From: Planctomicrobium piriforme
Lineage (GTDB): Bacteria > Planctomycetota > Planctomycetia > Planctomycetales > Planctomycetaceae
DNA length: 64,000 nucleotides
Reading direction: 5' to 3'
NCBI RefSeq assembly: GCF_900113665.1
Contig: NZ_FOQD01000003.1
Span: forward strand, 340,497-404,496
How positions within the stretch are numbered: position 1 is the first letter of the stretch; each line of letters opens with the position of its first letter. The notes under the pieces were generated by a model. It did not search any database. It saw nothing but the letters and a program-made list of their open reading frames with translations, and was not told where the DNA came from. Below, one piece after another: positions 46,501-55,300 of the stretch. The translations under genes were made by a program, and so were the position numbers.

Positions 46501-47676
46501 ATGCCAATGAACAGGGATGACGATTCCGTAATGATCGACGCGACGCGTCTGTTCGCCACTGGCGATCCAGGCGCGCCGTTCGCTGCGCGGAATGCCACAT
46601 CGGCGCTGTACGATCGTTATCAGGACATCATCAGCAGCAAGGAAGTGACCTGGGAGATGACCTACCGCCTGTTGTCCCGGCTGGGGGCAGGGGGGCAGGG
46701 GATCGTCTTTCTCGCGGATCGATCGGGCGCTTTTGACGTCTCGTTTCCGCTGGCACTCAAGTTCTACCGCCCGGACGGTTACCCGGATATCCAGACCTAC
46801 CGCCGCGAAATGTCGCGGATGGCCCGGGTCAATATGGAAACGGCGCGCATTCAGCAGGACCACCTGATCGACGTGTACAACGTCGTCGAATACCGGGGCA
46901 TCCTGGTGCTGGTCTCGGAATGGGTCGACGGCTACGACCTGCGACAGCTCACCACTCCCAAGCTGCTCAAGCAAATCAAACGGGCCGTCGAGCCTGAGCG
47001 CTGGTCGTACATCAACGACGTGATCATCACCGACGCCGGTTTTCAGTCTCGGCTCATGCCAGGCGTGGCGATTGCGATTATCCGCGAATGCCTGGCCGGA
47101 CTCGCCGCGTTGCATCGCCAGGGGATCATCCACGCCGACTTGAAGCCGGCGAATGTCATGGTCAAACAGACCGGCAACTGCAAAATCATCGATCTCGGCT
47201 CGGCGTTTCTGGATGACGAGTATCCGTTGCGTCCCACCTGGACGCCGCGCTACGCCGCCGTGGAAGTCCTCGAAGGAGCGCGGCACACCCCGCTGTCAGA
47301 CCTCGCCAGCCTGGGCTATGTGCTGCTCGAGCTGCTGACCGGGAAATATCCGTTCGCAGGCGTCGCCGACGGTGCTGAGTTGATCGCCGTCAAACGGGAC
47401 ATCTGGCGACGGATTCCTGATCTGCTTCCCAAAGACGTCGCACGCAACAACACGCTGGTTCAGATGCTCTCGAAGATGATCGCGCCCGACCCGGCCGACC
47501 GCTTCGCATCTCTGGAAGAAGCCGACCTGTCGCAGAGCGGTGCTTCGGAAATCGAACGTCAGCTTGTGAAGGTCAACATGACCACCGAGGTCGAGAACGA
47601 AATGCGCATCCTGATGCAGGAGTTCTCACAGGTGTCGACGACAGACGAAGAAATCCGCCGCTTGCGGACAGGCTGA
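46501..47676 (+). CDS. Serine/threonine protein kinase (divergent Hanks type)
   Basis: A 391-residue kinase without membrane segment. The Gly loop is LGAGGQGIVF (61-70) and the ATP-anchoring Lys is K87 in PLALKFYR. The catalytic loop reads HADLKPANVM with D213, so the Arg of HRD is replaced by Ala (non-RD), and the DFG motif is DLG (231-233). Catalytic Asp and Lys are kept, so activity is possible. The C-terminal 60 residues are helical. Targets unknown. Confidence 0.9.
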   Translation: MPMNRDDDSVMIDATRLFATGDPGAPFAARNATSALYDRYQDIISSKEVTWEMTYRLLSRLGAGGQGIVFLADRSGAFDVSFPLALKFYRPDGYPDIQTYRREMSRMARVNMETARIQQDHLIDVYNVVEYRGILVLVSEWVDGYDLRQLTTPKLLKQIKRAVEPERWSYINDVIITDAGFQSRLMPGVAIAIIRECLAGLAALHRQGIIHADLKPANVMVKQTGNCKIIDLGSAFLDDEYPLRPTWTPRYAAVEVLEGARHTPLSDLASLGYVLLELLTGKYPFAGVADGAELIAVKRDIWRRIPDLLPKDVARNNTLVQMLSKMIAPDPADRFASLEEADLSQSGASEIERQLVKVNMTTEVENEMRILMQEFSQVSTTDEEIRRLRTG

Positions 47677-47756
47677 ATCGGGGAAGTCGAGAGTTGAGAG
47701 ACCAGAGTCCAGAGCCTGATAAAAGCTCAGGATTCAGGGAATTGATTTTCGTTCAA

Positions 47757-47815
47757 CGCTCAGCACTGACGGCCGATTGCTGAAAGCTGATCGCCGACGG
47801 CTGACCGCTTAACTA
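47757..47815. repeat. Short dispersed repeat (GCTGAAAGCTGATCGCC)
   Basis: A degenerate CTGACGGCCGATTGCTGAAA and GCTGATCGCCGACGGCTGAC stretch, related to 36470-36505. It runs up to the stop codon of the next (minus-strand) gene. Confidence 0.55.
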
Positions 47816-48604
47816 CTCCATGCCGCCGGAGAACAGATTCCACAGGTACTGGACGCCGCGGGCGATGTCTCCCAGGCGGTCGTTCCCTTCCGTCCGCTGC
47901 ACATTGATCCAGCCGGTGTAGTCCATTTCGCCGAGCAGCGCCGCGACTTCGTCCCATTCAATCTCACCGCGGCCAATCGGCACCTCGCGGCCTTTTCCGC
48001 CGAGACCACGAGCGGCGTCACGGGCTTCAATGTGTCCGATGAAACGGAACAGCGTTCGCATTTCCTGGACGTAAGACTGATTGTTTAACACCCAGTCGGC
48101 CAGATCGGCATCTACGGCGACCGGGCCGGTTTTCACGTCTTCCAGCAAGCGTAAGAGGGCTTCGCCGCTGTCGCCGCTCGGCATCAGGCAAAGCGTCACC
48201 CCTTGTCGATTCCCGACGCCGGCCAGCTCACTGAGTGCCTGAAGCAGATCCTCGCGCTCCGGCGAGTCCGCTTCCGGAAGTGGACCGGGCCGCAGGGTCA
48301 TGCGACGGATCTTGAGGGAAGCAGCGAATTCGATCGCGTCGGCAACCGCGGCCAACCGCTGATCAAGACGGTCGGGATCCATCAAAGTCCCGCGCAGGGG
48401 AAAGTGACCGGACGCGACTTCGAGATTCCGCTCGGCCAGATAGTGCAGCACCTGCCGCCGGGCCGATTCGCCATATGCACCGGGGAAGAGTTCATTCCGC
48501 AGGTCGAACTGCACGCCGTGGGCGCCCATCTGCATCGCCCGCTGAATGGCCATTCGCAGGTCCATTTGAAACGACGCCGTCGCAACTGAAATCTTGATCC
48601 GCAT
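47813..48604 (-). CDS. Sugar phosphate isomerase/epimerase-like TIM barrel
   Basis: A 263-residue protein of the xylose-isomerase-like barrel family (AP endonuclease 2 fold). GAHGVQFDLRNELFP, LADWVLNNQSYVQEMRTLFR then FIGHIEARDAARG, and GRGEIEWDEVAALLGEMDYT carry the acidic and His metal ligands typical of the fold. ATG at 48604 follows GAGGAACTC and was preferred over an upstream start 168 bases earlier. Substrate unknown. Confidence 0.85.
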   Translation of the reverse strand: MRIKISVATASFQMDLRMAIQRAMQMGAHGVQFDLRNELFPGAYGESARRQVLHYLAERNLEVASGHFPLRGTLMDPDRLDQRLAAVADAIEFAASLKIRRMTLRPGPLPEADSPEREDLLQALSELAGVGNRQGVTLCLMPSGDSGEALLRLLEDVKTGPVAVDADLADWVLNNQSYVQEMRTLFRFIGHIEARDAARGLGGKGREVPIGRGEIEWDEVAALLGEMDYTGWINVQRTEGNDRLGDIARGVQYLWNLFSGGME

Positions 48605-48759
48605 GAGTTCCTCGGGCAGGCTTGGGGGAGGGCGTGCAAGAGCAACGCGAGCAGGCGGCACCATCATAGCGGCTCTCCCGGCACCATGCCCGCTTTTGTC
48701 TGCTGGAATTCCGGGGGTGGATGAGAGACACTGACCGTCCGAACAGGAAACTCGCCGCC

Positions 48760-49566
48760 ATGTCTGAAACACTTCGTACAGTCACCGATTTTTTAAGGGC
48801 CTTCGCCCCGCTCGACCTCGCTGAAAGCTGGGATAACGTGGGTCTGCTGCTGGGAGAGACCGAGCCCCCAGTCCGCCGGGCGATGACCTGCCTGACGCTC
48901 TCTCCCGATGTCGCCGCCGAGGCGATTGCGGGCAATGCCGACTTCATCGTCTCGCACCATCCGGTCCTGTTTCGGCCCATTCAGAAGCTGACCTCGGATT
49001 CGAGCGAAGGCCCCATGCTGCTGTCGCTGATTCGTCATGGAATTCGGGTCTATAGCCCGCACACCGCGTTCGACAGCGCTCAACTGGGCATCAACCAGCA
49101 GTTGGCCGATGCACTCGACCTGCGCGAGACGGCCCCCATTCGACCGCAGTCTTCGTCACCAGACAACGCCGTGGGAAGCGGACGACGCGGCCAATTGCCG
49201 CGGAGCATGAGCTTCGGCCAGTTCCTCAATCTGGTCCGCACGAAGCTCAAGATCCTGCATCTGCAGTATGTCGGCGACGTTGGCCGACCGGTGTCATCAG
49301 TGGCGGTCGCCTGTGGTTCCGCCGGCGAGTTTCTGTCGGACGCGGTGAAGGCCGGATGCGATGTCTTTCTGACCGGCGAAGCCCGATTTCACAGTTGTCT
49401 CGAAGCCCGAGAAAAGAACATCGCCCTCGTGCTGGCAGGTCACTACGCAACGGAACGACCGGCGGTCGAAACACTCGCTCAGGTGCTCAAGCAACAGTTT
49501 CCGCAACTGCAGGTATGGGCCAGCGAGCAGGAATGCGACCCGGTGCTGTGGAGTCTCGGGTCATGA
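48760..49566 (+). CDS. Nif3-like dinuclear metal-binding protein
   Basis: A 268-residue NIF3/YqfO-like protein, a ring-forming family with two metals bound per subunit. Metal motifs are FIVSHHPVLF (H66-H67) and HTAFDSA in the first half, and LAGHYATERPAVETLA in the second. The biochemical role of the family is debated. A start at 48721 would add 13 residues; 48760 fits the family better. It overlaps the next gene by ATGA, so the two are coupled. Confidence 0.93.
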   Translation: MSETLRTVTDFLRAFAPLDLAESWDNVGLLLGETEPPVRRAMTCLTLSPDVAAEAIAGNADFIVSHHPVLFRPIQKLTSDSSEGPMLLSLIRHGIRVYSPHTAFDSAQLGINQQLADALDLRETAPIRPQSSSPDNAVGSGRRGQLPRSMSFGQFLNLVRTKLKILHLQYVGDVGRPVSSVAVACGSAGEFLSDAVKAGCDVFLTGEARFHSCLEAREKNIALVLAGHYATERPAVETLAQVLKQQFPQLQVWASEQECDPVLWSLGS

Positions 49567-50003
49567 CGACCACCAGCGATTCCGAAACTTCTGATCCACC
49601 AACGGATCACCAGACGCCGCATCCCTCAGGCGAACTGATGACGTGGCGGGCGCTGCAACTGCAGTGTCCCCGTTGCGGGGAAGGTCGGCTGTACCGTTCG
49701 TTCTTTCGCATGGAGAAACGTTGCCAAAATTGCCGGCTGCGTTTCGATCGCGGTCCCGGCTACTATCTGGGCGCGGTCTATGTGAACTACGGCATCACAT
49801 CGCTTCTCGTCACGGCCGCGTTCGTGGCAGGCAGATTCTGGCTGCGGATTCCCAGCTCACAACTGCTCGGGCCGTTACTGGCGTTCTGCCTGCTGTTTCC
49901 ACTGCTGATTTTTCGCCATGCCCGAGCGATCTGGCTCTCGATGGACTGCCGCCTGGATCCTGCTGTTCTGAATGAAACTGAAGACTCTCCACTGGAATCC
50001 TAG
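49563..50003 (+). CDS. DUF983-like zinc-ribbon membrane protein
   Basis: A 146-residue protein. A zinc ribbon LQCPRCGEGRLYRSFFRMEK followed by RCQNCRLRFDRGPGYYLG gives two CxxC pairs, then two membrane helices (YGITSLLVTAAFVAGRFWL and LLGPLLAFCLLFPLLIF). This is the DUF983 layout; function unknown. Its start overlaps the stop of the Nif3-like gene. A dispersed repeat follows. Confidence 0.88.
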   Translation: MTTTSDSETSDPPTDHQTPHPSGELMTWRALQLQCPRCGEGRLYRSFFRMEKRCQNCRLRFDRGPGYYLGAVYVNYGITSLLVTAAFVAGRFWLRIPSSQLLGPLLAFCLLFPLLIFRHARAIWLSMDCRLDPAVLNETEDSPLES

Positions 50004-50005
50004 TG

Positions 50006-50073
50006 AAACCGGACGCTAACGCGTGCCGGCTGATCGGCGCCAATCAGCCGCTGGGCGTTAGCCCACGGTTCTA
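50006..50073. repeat. Dispersed palindromic repeat B, basic copy
   Basis: AACCGGACGCTAACGCGTGC ... CAATCAGCCGCTGGGCGTTA GCCCACGGTT. It is the inverted counterpart of the longer element at 33576-33674 and lies right after the stop of the DUF983-like gene. Confidence 0.9.
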
Positions 50074-50139
50074 CGCAGATCTCCTCGAAGACAAGAACTG
50101 ACCCAAAGCCTCGGACGCAACACGAGATCAAAGCCCTCT

Positions 50140-51093
50140 ATGCCGATTGTTTTCATTCAGACTTCCGAACTGTCGGCCTGTGCGTTGGGTTGCTACGGCG
50201 AGCAACGGACTGCCACCCCGAGCTTTGATGCACTGGCAGCACAGTCGCTGGTCTGCAATCACTTTTATGCGACGGCATGGGAGATAGGTCAGTCGAGCGC
50301 GGATCAGGTGATTGTCATCAACCTGGGGATCCCCGAACTCGATCGCGAATCACTTCAAACCGCGGCGGAAAGCTGGCTCGGCGAAGTGGCAGATCAATGT
50401 CCGGGATTGGAAGGTTCGCCCCCTCACCCCCAGCCCCTCTCCCCCGAGTACAGGGGCGAGGGGAGCAGCGAGGAACAGCAGTTCGTAGAGCAATTGCCTG
50501 TCGAATTTCGGCACCTGATTGTCGCGGCCGCCCGGGCCATTGCCTTGGATGACGCACTGGCATCGACTCTCGATGAGATAGAACTCGATCCTGACTCTGA
50601 TGTGGTGATCGTTGCCGGAGTTTCCGGCGATGCCGGTCGCGTACCCGACGAGCGCCCCGACTGGCTGGCTGCGGTTTCAGAACCGGTAGTCCATCTGCCG
50701 TTGCTGATTCACATTGTCGGGCAGGAGCAGCATGTGCGGATTGATGAACTCGTGGGAGTGGACGACCTGCAGCGTCTGATCGAGATGCTGAAGAATGAGG
50801 GTCCGGCTGCCGTCGAGGCGTGGCGAGACAGCCTCGTTCACAACGAACTACGTCTCGATTCTCCGCTGAGTAAAGCCGTGCGAACACAAAAGTGGCTGCT
50901 GGTCGAAAAGAAAAACGATCCCGACGAAGCATCCGCGATGCGTGAAGTTCGACTCTTCCGCAAACCCGAAGACGTTTGGGAAATGCTCGACGTCGCCTCG
51001 CAGTTTCCGGAACTGATCGACCATTATCTGGAGACAGGCGAACTGCCTGCGGATGTGCCCTTCGTTCAACACGCGTCAACCGAGGAGCCGTGA
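50140..51093 (+). CDS. Degenerate sulfatase-like protein carrying an in-frame genomic repeat
   Basis: A 317-residue protein. Its N terminus (SELSACALGCYGEQRTATPS then FDALAAQSLVCNHFYAT) and its late blocks (DVVIVAGVSGDAGRV, VVHLPLLIHIVG, and a C-terminal RTQKWLLVEKK...LFRKPEDVWEML pattern) follow the order of a sulfatase. The C-x-P-S/T-R maturation site and the paired metal Asp residues are missing, and the protein is much shorter than active family members, so catalysis is unlikely. Around residues 94-110 the reading frame runs through a REP-like palindrome, encoding SPPHPQPLSPEYRGEG. It is read together with the amidohydrolase two bases downstream. Confidence 0.78.
   Translation: MPIVFIQTSELSACALGCYGEQRTATPSFDALAAQSLVCNHFYATAWEIGQSSADQVIVINLGIPELDRESLQTAAESWLGEVADQCPGLEGSPPHPQPLSPEYRGEGSSEEQQFVEQLPVEFRHLIVAAARAIALDDALASTLDEIELDPDSDVVIVAGVSGDAGRVPDERPDWLAAVSEPVVHLPLLIHIVGQEQHVRIDELVGVDDLQRLIEMLKNEGPAAVEAWRDSLVHNELRLDSPLSKAVRTQKWLLVEKKNDPDEASAMREVRLFRKPEDVWEMLDVASQFPELIDHYLETGELPADVPFVQHASTEEP
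50420..50463. repeat. Dispersed REP-like palindrome inside a gene
   Basis: CCCCTCACCCCCAGCCCCTC TCCCCCGAGTACAGGGGCGA GGGG: the same family as 4278-4321, in the opposite orientation. Its length (44 bases, with flanks) keeps the host reading frame open. Confidence 0.92.
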
Positions 51094-51095
51094 CC

Positions 51096-51935
51096 ATGAC
51101 TGTCATCGACGCCCATCAGCACTTCTGGCAGTTGAACCTGCCCTTCGAATATGAATGGCTGAAATCGCCCGAGCACGCACCGATCTGCCGTGATTATCTG
51201 CCGGATGATCTCAAGCCGCACCTGGACCGTTGCGGAGTGAAGAAAAGCATCTTCGTGCAGACGCAACACGATCTGGCGGAAAACCGTTGGGCTCTCTCGC
51301 TGGCAGATCACTACGACTTCCTGGCGGGGGTCGTCGGCTGGGTCGATCTGGCCAGCCCACAGTGTGAAGAGCAATTGCTTGAATTCAAAAATCACCCGAA
51401 GTTCGTCGGCATCCGGCATATCACTCAGGCAGAACCGAACCCCGACTTCATCATCCAGCCTGACGTGATGCGCGGGATGAAAGTGCTGGAGAAGCATGCG
51501 GTCCCGTTTGACATGCTGTTTTTTGTGCAGCATCTGCGGCATGCGGAAACCGTGGCTCGACAGGTTCCCAACCTGCCGCTGGTGATCGACCATCTCGCCA
51601 AGCCGCACATCAAGGCGCAGCAGATCGACGACTGGCTGCCGCATTTGAAGACCGCCGCGAAATGTGAAAACGTGTGCTGCAAGCTTTCCGGCATGGTGAC
51701 CGAAGCGGACTGGAAAACCTGGAAACCGGCCGACCTGCAGCCATATGTGGATCACGCACTGGAACTCTTCGGCCCGGAGCGCTGCATGTACGGGTCCGAC
51801 TGGCCGGTCTGCGAACTGGCCGGCAGCTACGAACAGGTGTATCAGGCGACGAGAACCTGCCTGTCCAAGCTTTCAGAAACAGAACAGGCCCAGGTCTTCG
51901 GCGGAACGGCGCAGAAATTCTACGAGCTGAAGTAA
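51096..51935 (+). CDS. Amidohydrolase-family TIM-barrel enzyme
   Basis: A 279-residue metal-dependent hydrolase of the amidohydrolase-2 group. MTVIDAHQHFW supplies the HxH pair (H7, H9), later VIDHLAKPHI holds a third His, and GSDWPVCEL holds the active-site Asp. The closest idea is a sugar-lactonase type such as fuconolactonase, but the substrate is not fixed by sequence. The ATG follows GAGGAG and lies two bases after the stop of the degenerate sulfatase gene, so they share a transcript. Confidence 0.9.
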   Translation: MTVIDAHQHFWQLNLPFEYEWLKSPEHAPICRDYLPDDLKPHLDRCGVKKSIFVQTQHDLAENRWALSLADHYDFLAGVVGWVDLASPQCEEQLLEFKNHPKFVGIRHITQAEPNPDFIIQPDVMRGMKVLEKHAVPFDMLFFVQHLRHAETVARQVPNLPLVIDHLAKPHIKAQQIDDWLPHLKTAAKCENVCCKLSGMVTEADWKTWKPADLQPYVDHALELFGPERCMYGSDWPVCELAGSYEQVYQATRTCLSKLSETEQAQVFGGTAQKFYELK

Positions 51936-51949
51936 TCTGTCGTCGCACT

Positions 51950-51993
51950 CCCCTCGCCCCGGTACTCCGGGGAGAGGGGCCGGGGGTGAGGGG
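51950..51993. repeat. Dispersed REP-like palindrome, copy 5
   Basis: CCCCTCGCCCCGGTACTCCG GGGAGAGGGGCCGGGGGTGA GGGG, nearly the same as 4278-4321. It lies between two convergent genes. Confidence 0.92.
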
Positions 51994-52015
51994 TTCCTGC
52001 TTCGTCACGCCCCCT

Positions 52016-53113
52016 TCACTCCGCTTCCGCAATTCCTTCCACCCGGATGACGACTTCCGGAACATCGCTACGATCGGTTGTCAGGACGAGGTCGCCTGAG
52101 AACGTGCCGGGCGTCTCTGGAGACACGGTGAGTTCCACCCAATGTTGAGCATGCGGCTCGGGATCGATGGCCGATTCAACGAAAGGCGGAGCCTGTTTTA
52201 AGCTGAGCTGGAATGGGGACTGATTCGCGCTGGAGAGTAAAATCCGCCGCGATCGGGTACCTCCTGCCGGCATCTTTCCGAAATGAACTTTGGTCGGAAA
52301 CACGATGGGCTGAGGCCGGTGCAGGGTCAGTAGCACATCAGACCGGGCGGCTTCACGACCATCGGCCGCCTTGACCGCAACAGGCAATTTCAGCGGCGTA
52401 TCAGACGGGGCGAATCCGGCTGGAATGTCGATCTTCAGCACCACTTCCCAGGCTTGCCGATAGAGCTGATCTTCAAGTTTCTCAGATGACCCCAGCGATT
52501 TCTGCGATTCGACTCTCGCGATCGACGGGAGTTCAGGAAACTCCAACTCGAACGACTCACCACCTGATCCGCGAAAAATGTGTTCAATCAGTAACGAACG
52601 CTCTTCAGAGACTTCTTTTCCGGACGCCAATTCGATCGTGACGACATGCGGCGTGACCCGCAGATCGAGCCAGGTCTGCAAACTGCAGCGGACTGTCACA
52701 TTTCTGGGCTTAGTCTGATCGCTGACCGAGAACTCGGCGGTGAAGTCTTTTTCGATGGGAGCATCGACGGGCATGACCTTGAACTGCAAAACCCGCTTTT
52801 CGCCAGCAGGCACTGTGATCGCCGACCCTTTTTCCAGCGGCACGCCGTTGAACGTGATGCCGTAACAGGCACACCCTGTCGTTACCAGCGTGACCTGTTG
52901 ATCTTTAGCCGTGCGATTGGTGATTTCGATCGGACAATCAACAAGTTGCGACCGGTCATCCGCAGCCTGGACTTCACTGACCAGCAGACTCTTCGCCTGT
53001 ACGTCCGTCGTGAATTCCACCTGACCGCCCGAACGCAAGCAGCCGACGAAGATCAACAGCGGCCAGAACCAGCCAGTGCGAATGACGAATTGATGAGTCA
53101 AGGTGCAACGCAT
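52016..53113 (-). CDS. DUF1573-type lipoprotein
   Basis: A 365-residue exported protein. The N terminus (FWPLLIFVGC) ends in a lipobox Cys, so it is likely a lipoprotein. DUF1573-like content is seen in the block LVDCPIEITNRTAKDQQVTL followed by TTGCACYGI, and in a second Ig-like half (VHFGKMPAGGTRSRRILLSS) ending IRVEGIAEAE. ATG at 53113 was used; 53167 is an alternative. The function of such proteins is unknown. The window's first gene has a similar end. Confidence 0.82.
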   Translation of the reverse strand: MRCTLTHQFVIRTGWFWPLLIFVGCLRSGGQVEFTTDVQAKSLLVSEVQAADDRSQLVDCPIEITNRTAKDQQVTLVTTGCACYGITFNGVPLEKGSAITVPAGEKRVLQFKVMPVDAPIEKDFTAEFSVSDQTKPRNVTVRCSLQTWLDLRVTPHVVTIELASGKEVSEERSLLIEHIFRGSGGESFELEFPELPSIARVESQKSLGSSEKLEDQLYRQAWEVVLKIDIPAGFAPSDTPLKLPVAVKAADGREAARSDVLLTLHRPQPIVFPTKVHFGKMPAGGTRSRRILLSSANQSPFQLSLKQAPPFVESAIDPEPHAQHWVELTVSPETPGTFSGDLVLTTDRSDVPEVVIRVEGIAEAE

Positions 53114-53145
53114 TGTTTGGAGTATTGAAAATCCCCAGGAGACTG

Positions 53146-53262
53146 AATCACGAAGAGAAGAAACCACGAAAGAGACGAAAACATTTCACCTGAAATCGAA
53201 CGGCCTTGGCCGAAGGCATTTCTTTTTTCGTGTGTTTCGTGTCTTTCGTGGTTCAATCCCCT
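53146..53262. repeat. Dispersed 'CACGAAAGAAACGAAA' inverted repeat, second copy
   Basis: AACCACGAAAGAGACGAAAA in one arm and TTCGTGTGTTTCGTGTCTTT then CGTGGTT in the other: same family as 5315-5490. The rest of the 397-base gap 53114-53510 shows nothing gene-like. Confidence 0.75.
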
Positions 53263-53510
53263 GATTTTTTGTGTCTCTCGACCTCCGTGGTAACAATCCC
53301 CCTAAGAGTGAGAGTTTCAACATTAGATTCCCCGCAGGAACATCGCAATTTCATCACCTGCGAACTCACAAGGTTGCGTGGAATCCGTCGAGTCAGCGGA
53401 ACGGCGCTTTGGCAATTCGCCTCTGCATCCCGTAAAACTGGCGGTTTGGCTGTGAAGGCCGTCTCATCACAATCAGCAATTGCACGCCTCGCTCACCAAC
53501 CTCGCCGACC

Positions 53511-54893
53511 ATGACCGTCGAACCGACGCATCTCTCCAAACCAGAACAACTGCGGGCCTGGGACAACGCCCATGTCTGGCACCCGTTCACCGCTATGCAG
53601 GCGTATGAGCAGGAACAGGCGCCGATCATCACTTCGGCGGAAGGCTTTGAACTGATCGACTTCGAGGGGAATCGCTACCTCGACGGCATTTCGTCGCTGT
53701 GGTGCAACGTGCATGGGCACCGCGTCCCGGAGATCGATGCGGCAATCAAAGCGCAAGTCGATCGAGTGAGCCACTCGACGCTGCTGGGACTTTCGTCCGA
53801 GCCGTCGATCGAGCTGGCGCGGCGGCTTGTCGAACGCGCACCCGCTGGCCTCACGCGGGTTTTCTACTCCGACAGTGGCGCGACGGCCGTGGAAGCCGCA
53901 TTGAAAATGGCTTTCCAGTATCACCGACAGAAGGGCAATAAGCCTGAGCAGCGGGATCTGTTCTGCACCGTGGGCAATGCCTATCACGGCGACACCATCG
54001 GCTCGGTCAGCGTCGGCAGTATGGAATTGTTTCATCGGGTGTACGGCCCGTTGCTGTTTCGAACGCTGTCGTGTCCTTCGCCCCAAACACTTCGCCGGCC
54101 TGTCGGATTCACTGCTGAGGGTTATCGTGAATTCTGCTTCGCCGAAGTCGAACGCATCGTCGCCGAGAACGCATCACGACTGGCGGCGTTCATTATCGAG
54201 CCGCTGGTGCAGGGAGCGGCGGGCATTCTCGTCCATCCGCCGGGGTATCTGCGGCATGTCCGCGAGGTCACGCGGCGACACGGAGTTCCACTGATCGCCG
54301 ATGAAGTCGCGGTCGGCTTTGGCCGCACCGGAACGCTGTTCGCCTGTGAGCAGGAAGACGTGAGCCCCGACTTGATGTGCCTCGCGAAGGGCCTGACGGG
54401 AGGTTATCTGCCAGTCGCGGCAACCCTGGCGACCGATGAGATCTACTCGGCGTTTTTAGGAGATCCGTCGGAAGGCCGCACCTTTTTCCACGGGCACACG
54501 TTTACCGGCAATCCGCTCGGCTGCGCGGCGGGGCTGGCGTCGCTGGAGCTGTTTGAACGGAACAAGGTGCTGCAGAACGTCGCGTCGAATTCGCTCAAAC
54601 TGCGAGAGCGGTTGTCAGTGCTCGACTCACATCCGCATGTCGCCCAGATCAGGCAGAAGGGGATCATGGTCGGCGTCGAACTGGTCCGCGACCGCGAAAC
54701 GCTTACTTCGTTCCCGTCAGAGCGCAGGACAGGGCATCAAGTCACGCTGGCCGCTCGCCGTCGCGGCGTGATTGTGCGACCGCTGGGAGATGTGGCTGTC
54801 TTGATGCCTGCTCCAGCGATGCCTGGTGAATTGATCGACCGGCTCTGTGACGTGTTTCTGGAATCGATCGACGAAGCCACGCTCGAAAGCTGA
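53511..54893 (+). CDS. bioA: Adenosylmethionine-8-amino-7-oxononanoate transaminase
   Basis: A 460-residue PLP enzyme that makes 7,8-diaminopelargonate in biotin synthesis, with S-adenosylmethionine as amino donor. HVWHPFTAMQ at 21-30 is the BioA mark. YSDSGATAVEAALKMAFQYH then CTVGNAYHGDTIGSVSVG, and LMCLAKGLTGGYLPVAATLA with the cofactor Lys are clear. No other bio genes are adjacent. The C terminus runs convergent with the Hsp20 pair. Confidence 0.96.
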   Translation: MTVEPTHLSKPEQLRAWDNAHVWHPFTAMQAYEQEQAPIITSAEGFELIDFEGNRYLDGISSLWCNVHGHRVPEIDAAIKAQVDRVSHSTLLGLSSEPSIELARRLVERAPAGLTRVFYSDSGATAVEAALKMAFQYHRQKGNKPEQRDLFCTVGNAYHGDTIGSVSVGSMELFHRVYGPLLFRTLSCPSPQTLRRPVGFTAEGYREFCFAEVERIVAENASRLAAFIIEPLVQGAAGILVHPPGYLRHVREVTRRHGVPLIADEVAVGFGRTGTLFACEQEDVSPDLMCLAKGLTGGYLPVAATLATDEIYSAFLGDPSEGRTFFHGHTFTGNPLGCAAGLASLELFERNKVLQNVASNSLKLRERLSVLDSHPHVAQIRQKGIMVGVELVRDRETLTSFPSERRTGHQVTLAARRRGVIVRPLGDVAVLMPAPAMPGELIDRLCDVFLESIDEATLES

Positions 54894-54896
54894 AAT

Positions 54897-55292
54897 TCAC
54901 TGCGTCTGAATCGAAATCCGTCGCGGCTGCGCTCTCGGAATACGCGGCAGCAGCACTTCCAGCACGCCGTTGTTCAGCTTGGCGGAAATGCGTTCGTGGT
55001 CGACATCATCGCTGAGAATGAACGATCGCAGGAAATCGCCGTCGTGATATTCCTGATGGATCAACTCGGAGCCATCTGGTGCGGGAGTCGGAACGCGACC
55101 AAAGAGGGTCAAACGGTTGTCCTGCACTTGCAGTTCGAGGCCATCGGCCGTGACCCCTGGCAGATCGGCCCGCAACACCAATCCCTGATCGGTCTCGAAG
55201 ATGTCGATGGGAGGCGTGCGAACCCACCGCTCCGGGGCCTGTTCAGGCGACCGCGGGTGTGGTTCTTCAGGGGGTGGGGGTGCGTTCGACAT
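54897..55292 (-). CDS. Small heat-shock protein Hsp20, second of a pair
   Basis: A 131-residue alpha-crystallin-type chaperone. A Pro-rich start is followed by the core LVLRADLPGVTADGLELQVQ, then FLRSFILSDDVDHERISAKL and NNGVLEVLLPRI, the usual end of the domain. ATP-independent holdase that binds unfolding proteins. It lies 8 bases after the first Hsp20 gene; a start at 55304 would overlap that gene by 4 bases. Confidence 0.92.
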   Translation of the reverse strand: MSNAPPPPEEPHPRSPEQAPERWVRTPPIDIFETDQGLVLRADLPGVTADGLELQVQDNRLTLFGRVPTPAPDGSELIHQEYHDGDFLRSFILSDDVDHERISAKLNNGVLEVLLPRIPRAQPRRISIQTQ

Positions 55293-55300
55293 GAGTTTTC

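Noticed and set aside
46165..47286. 373-codon open frame on the minus strand opposite the kinase
   Set aside because: Antisense shadow: the kinase motifs on the plus strand are intact, and this frame overlaps two genes.
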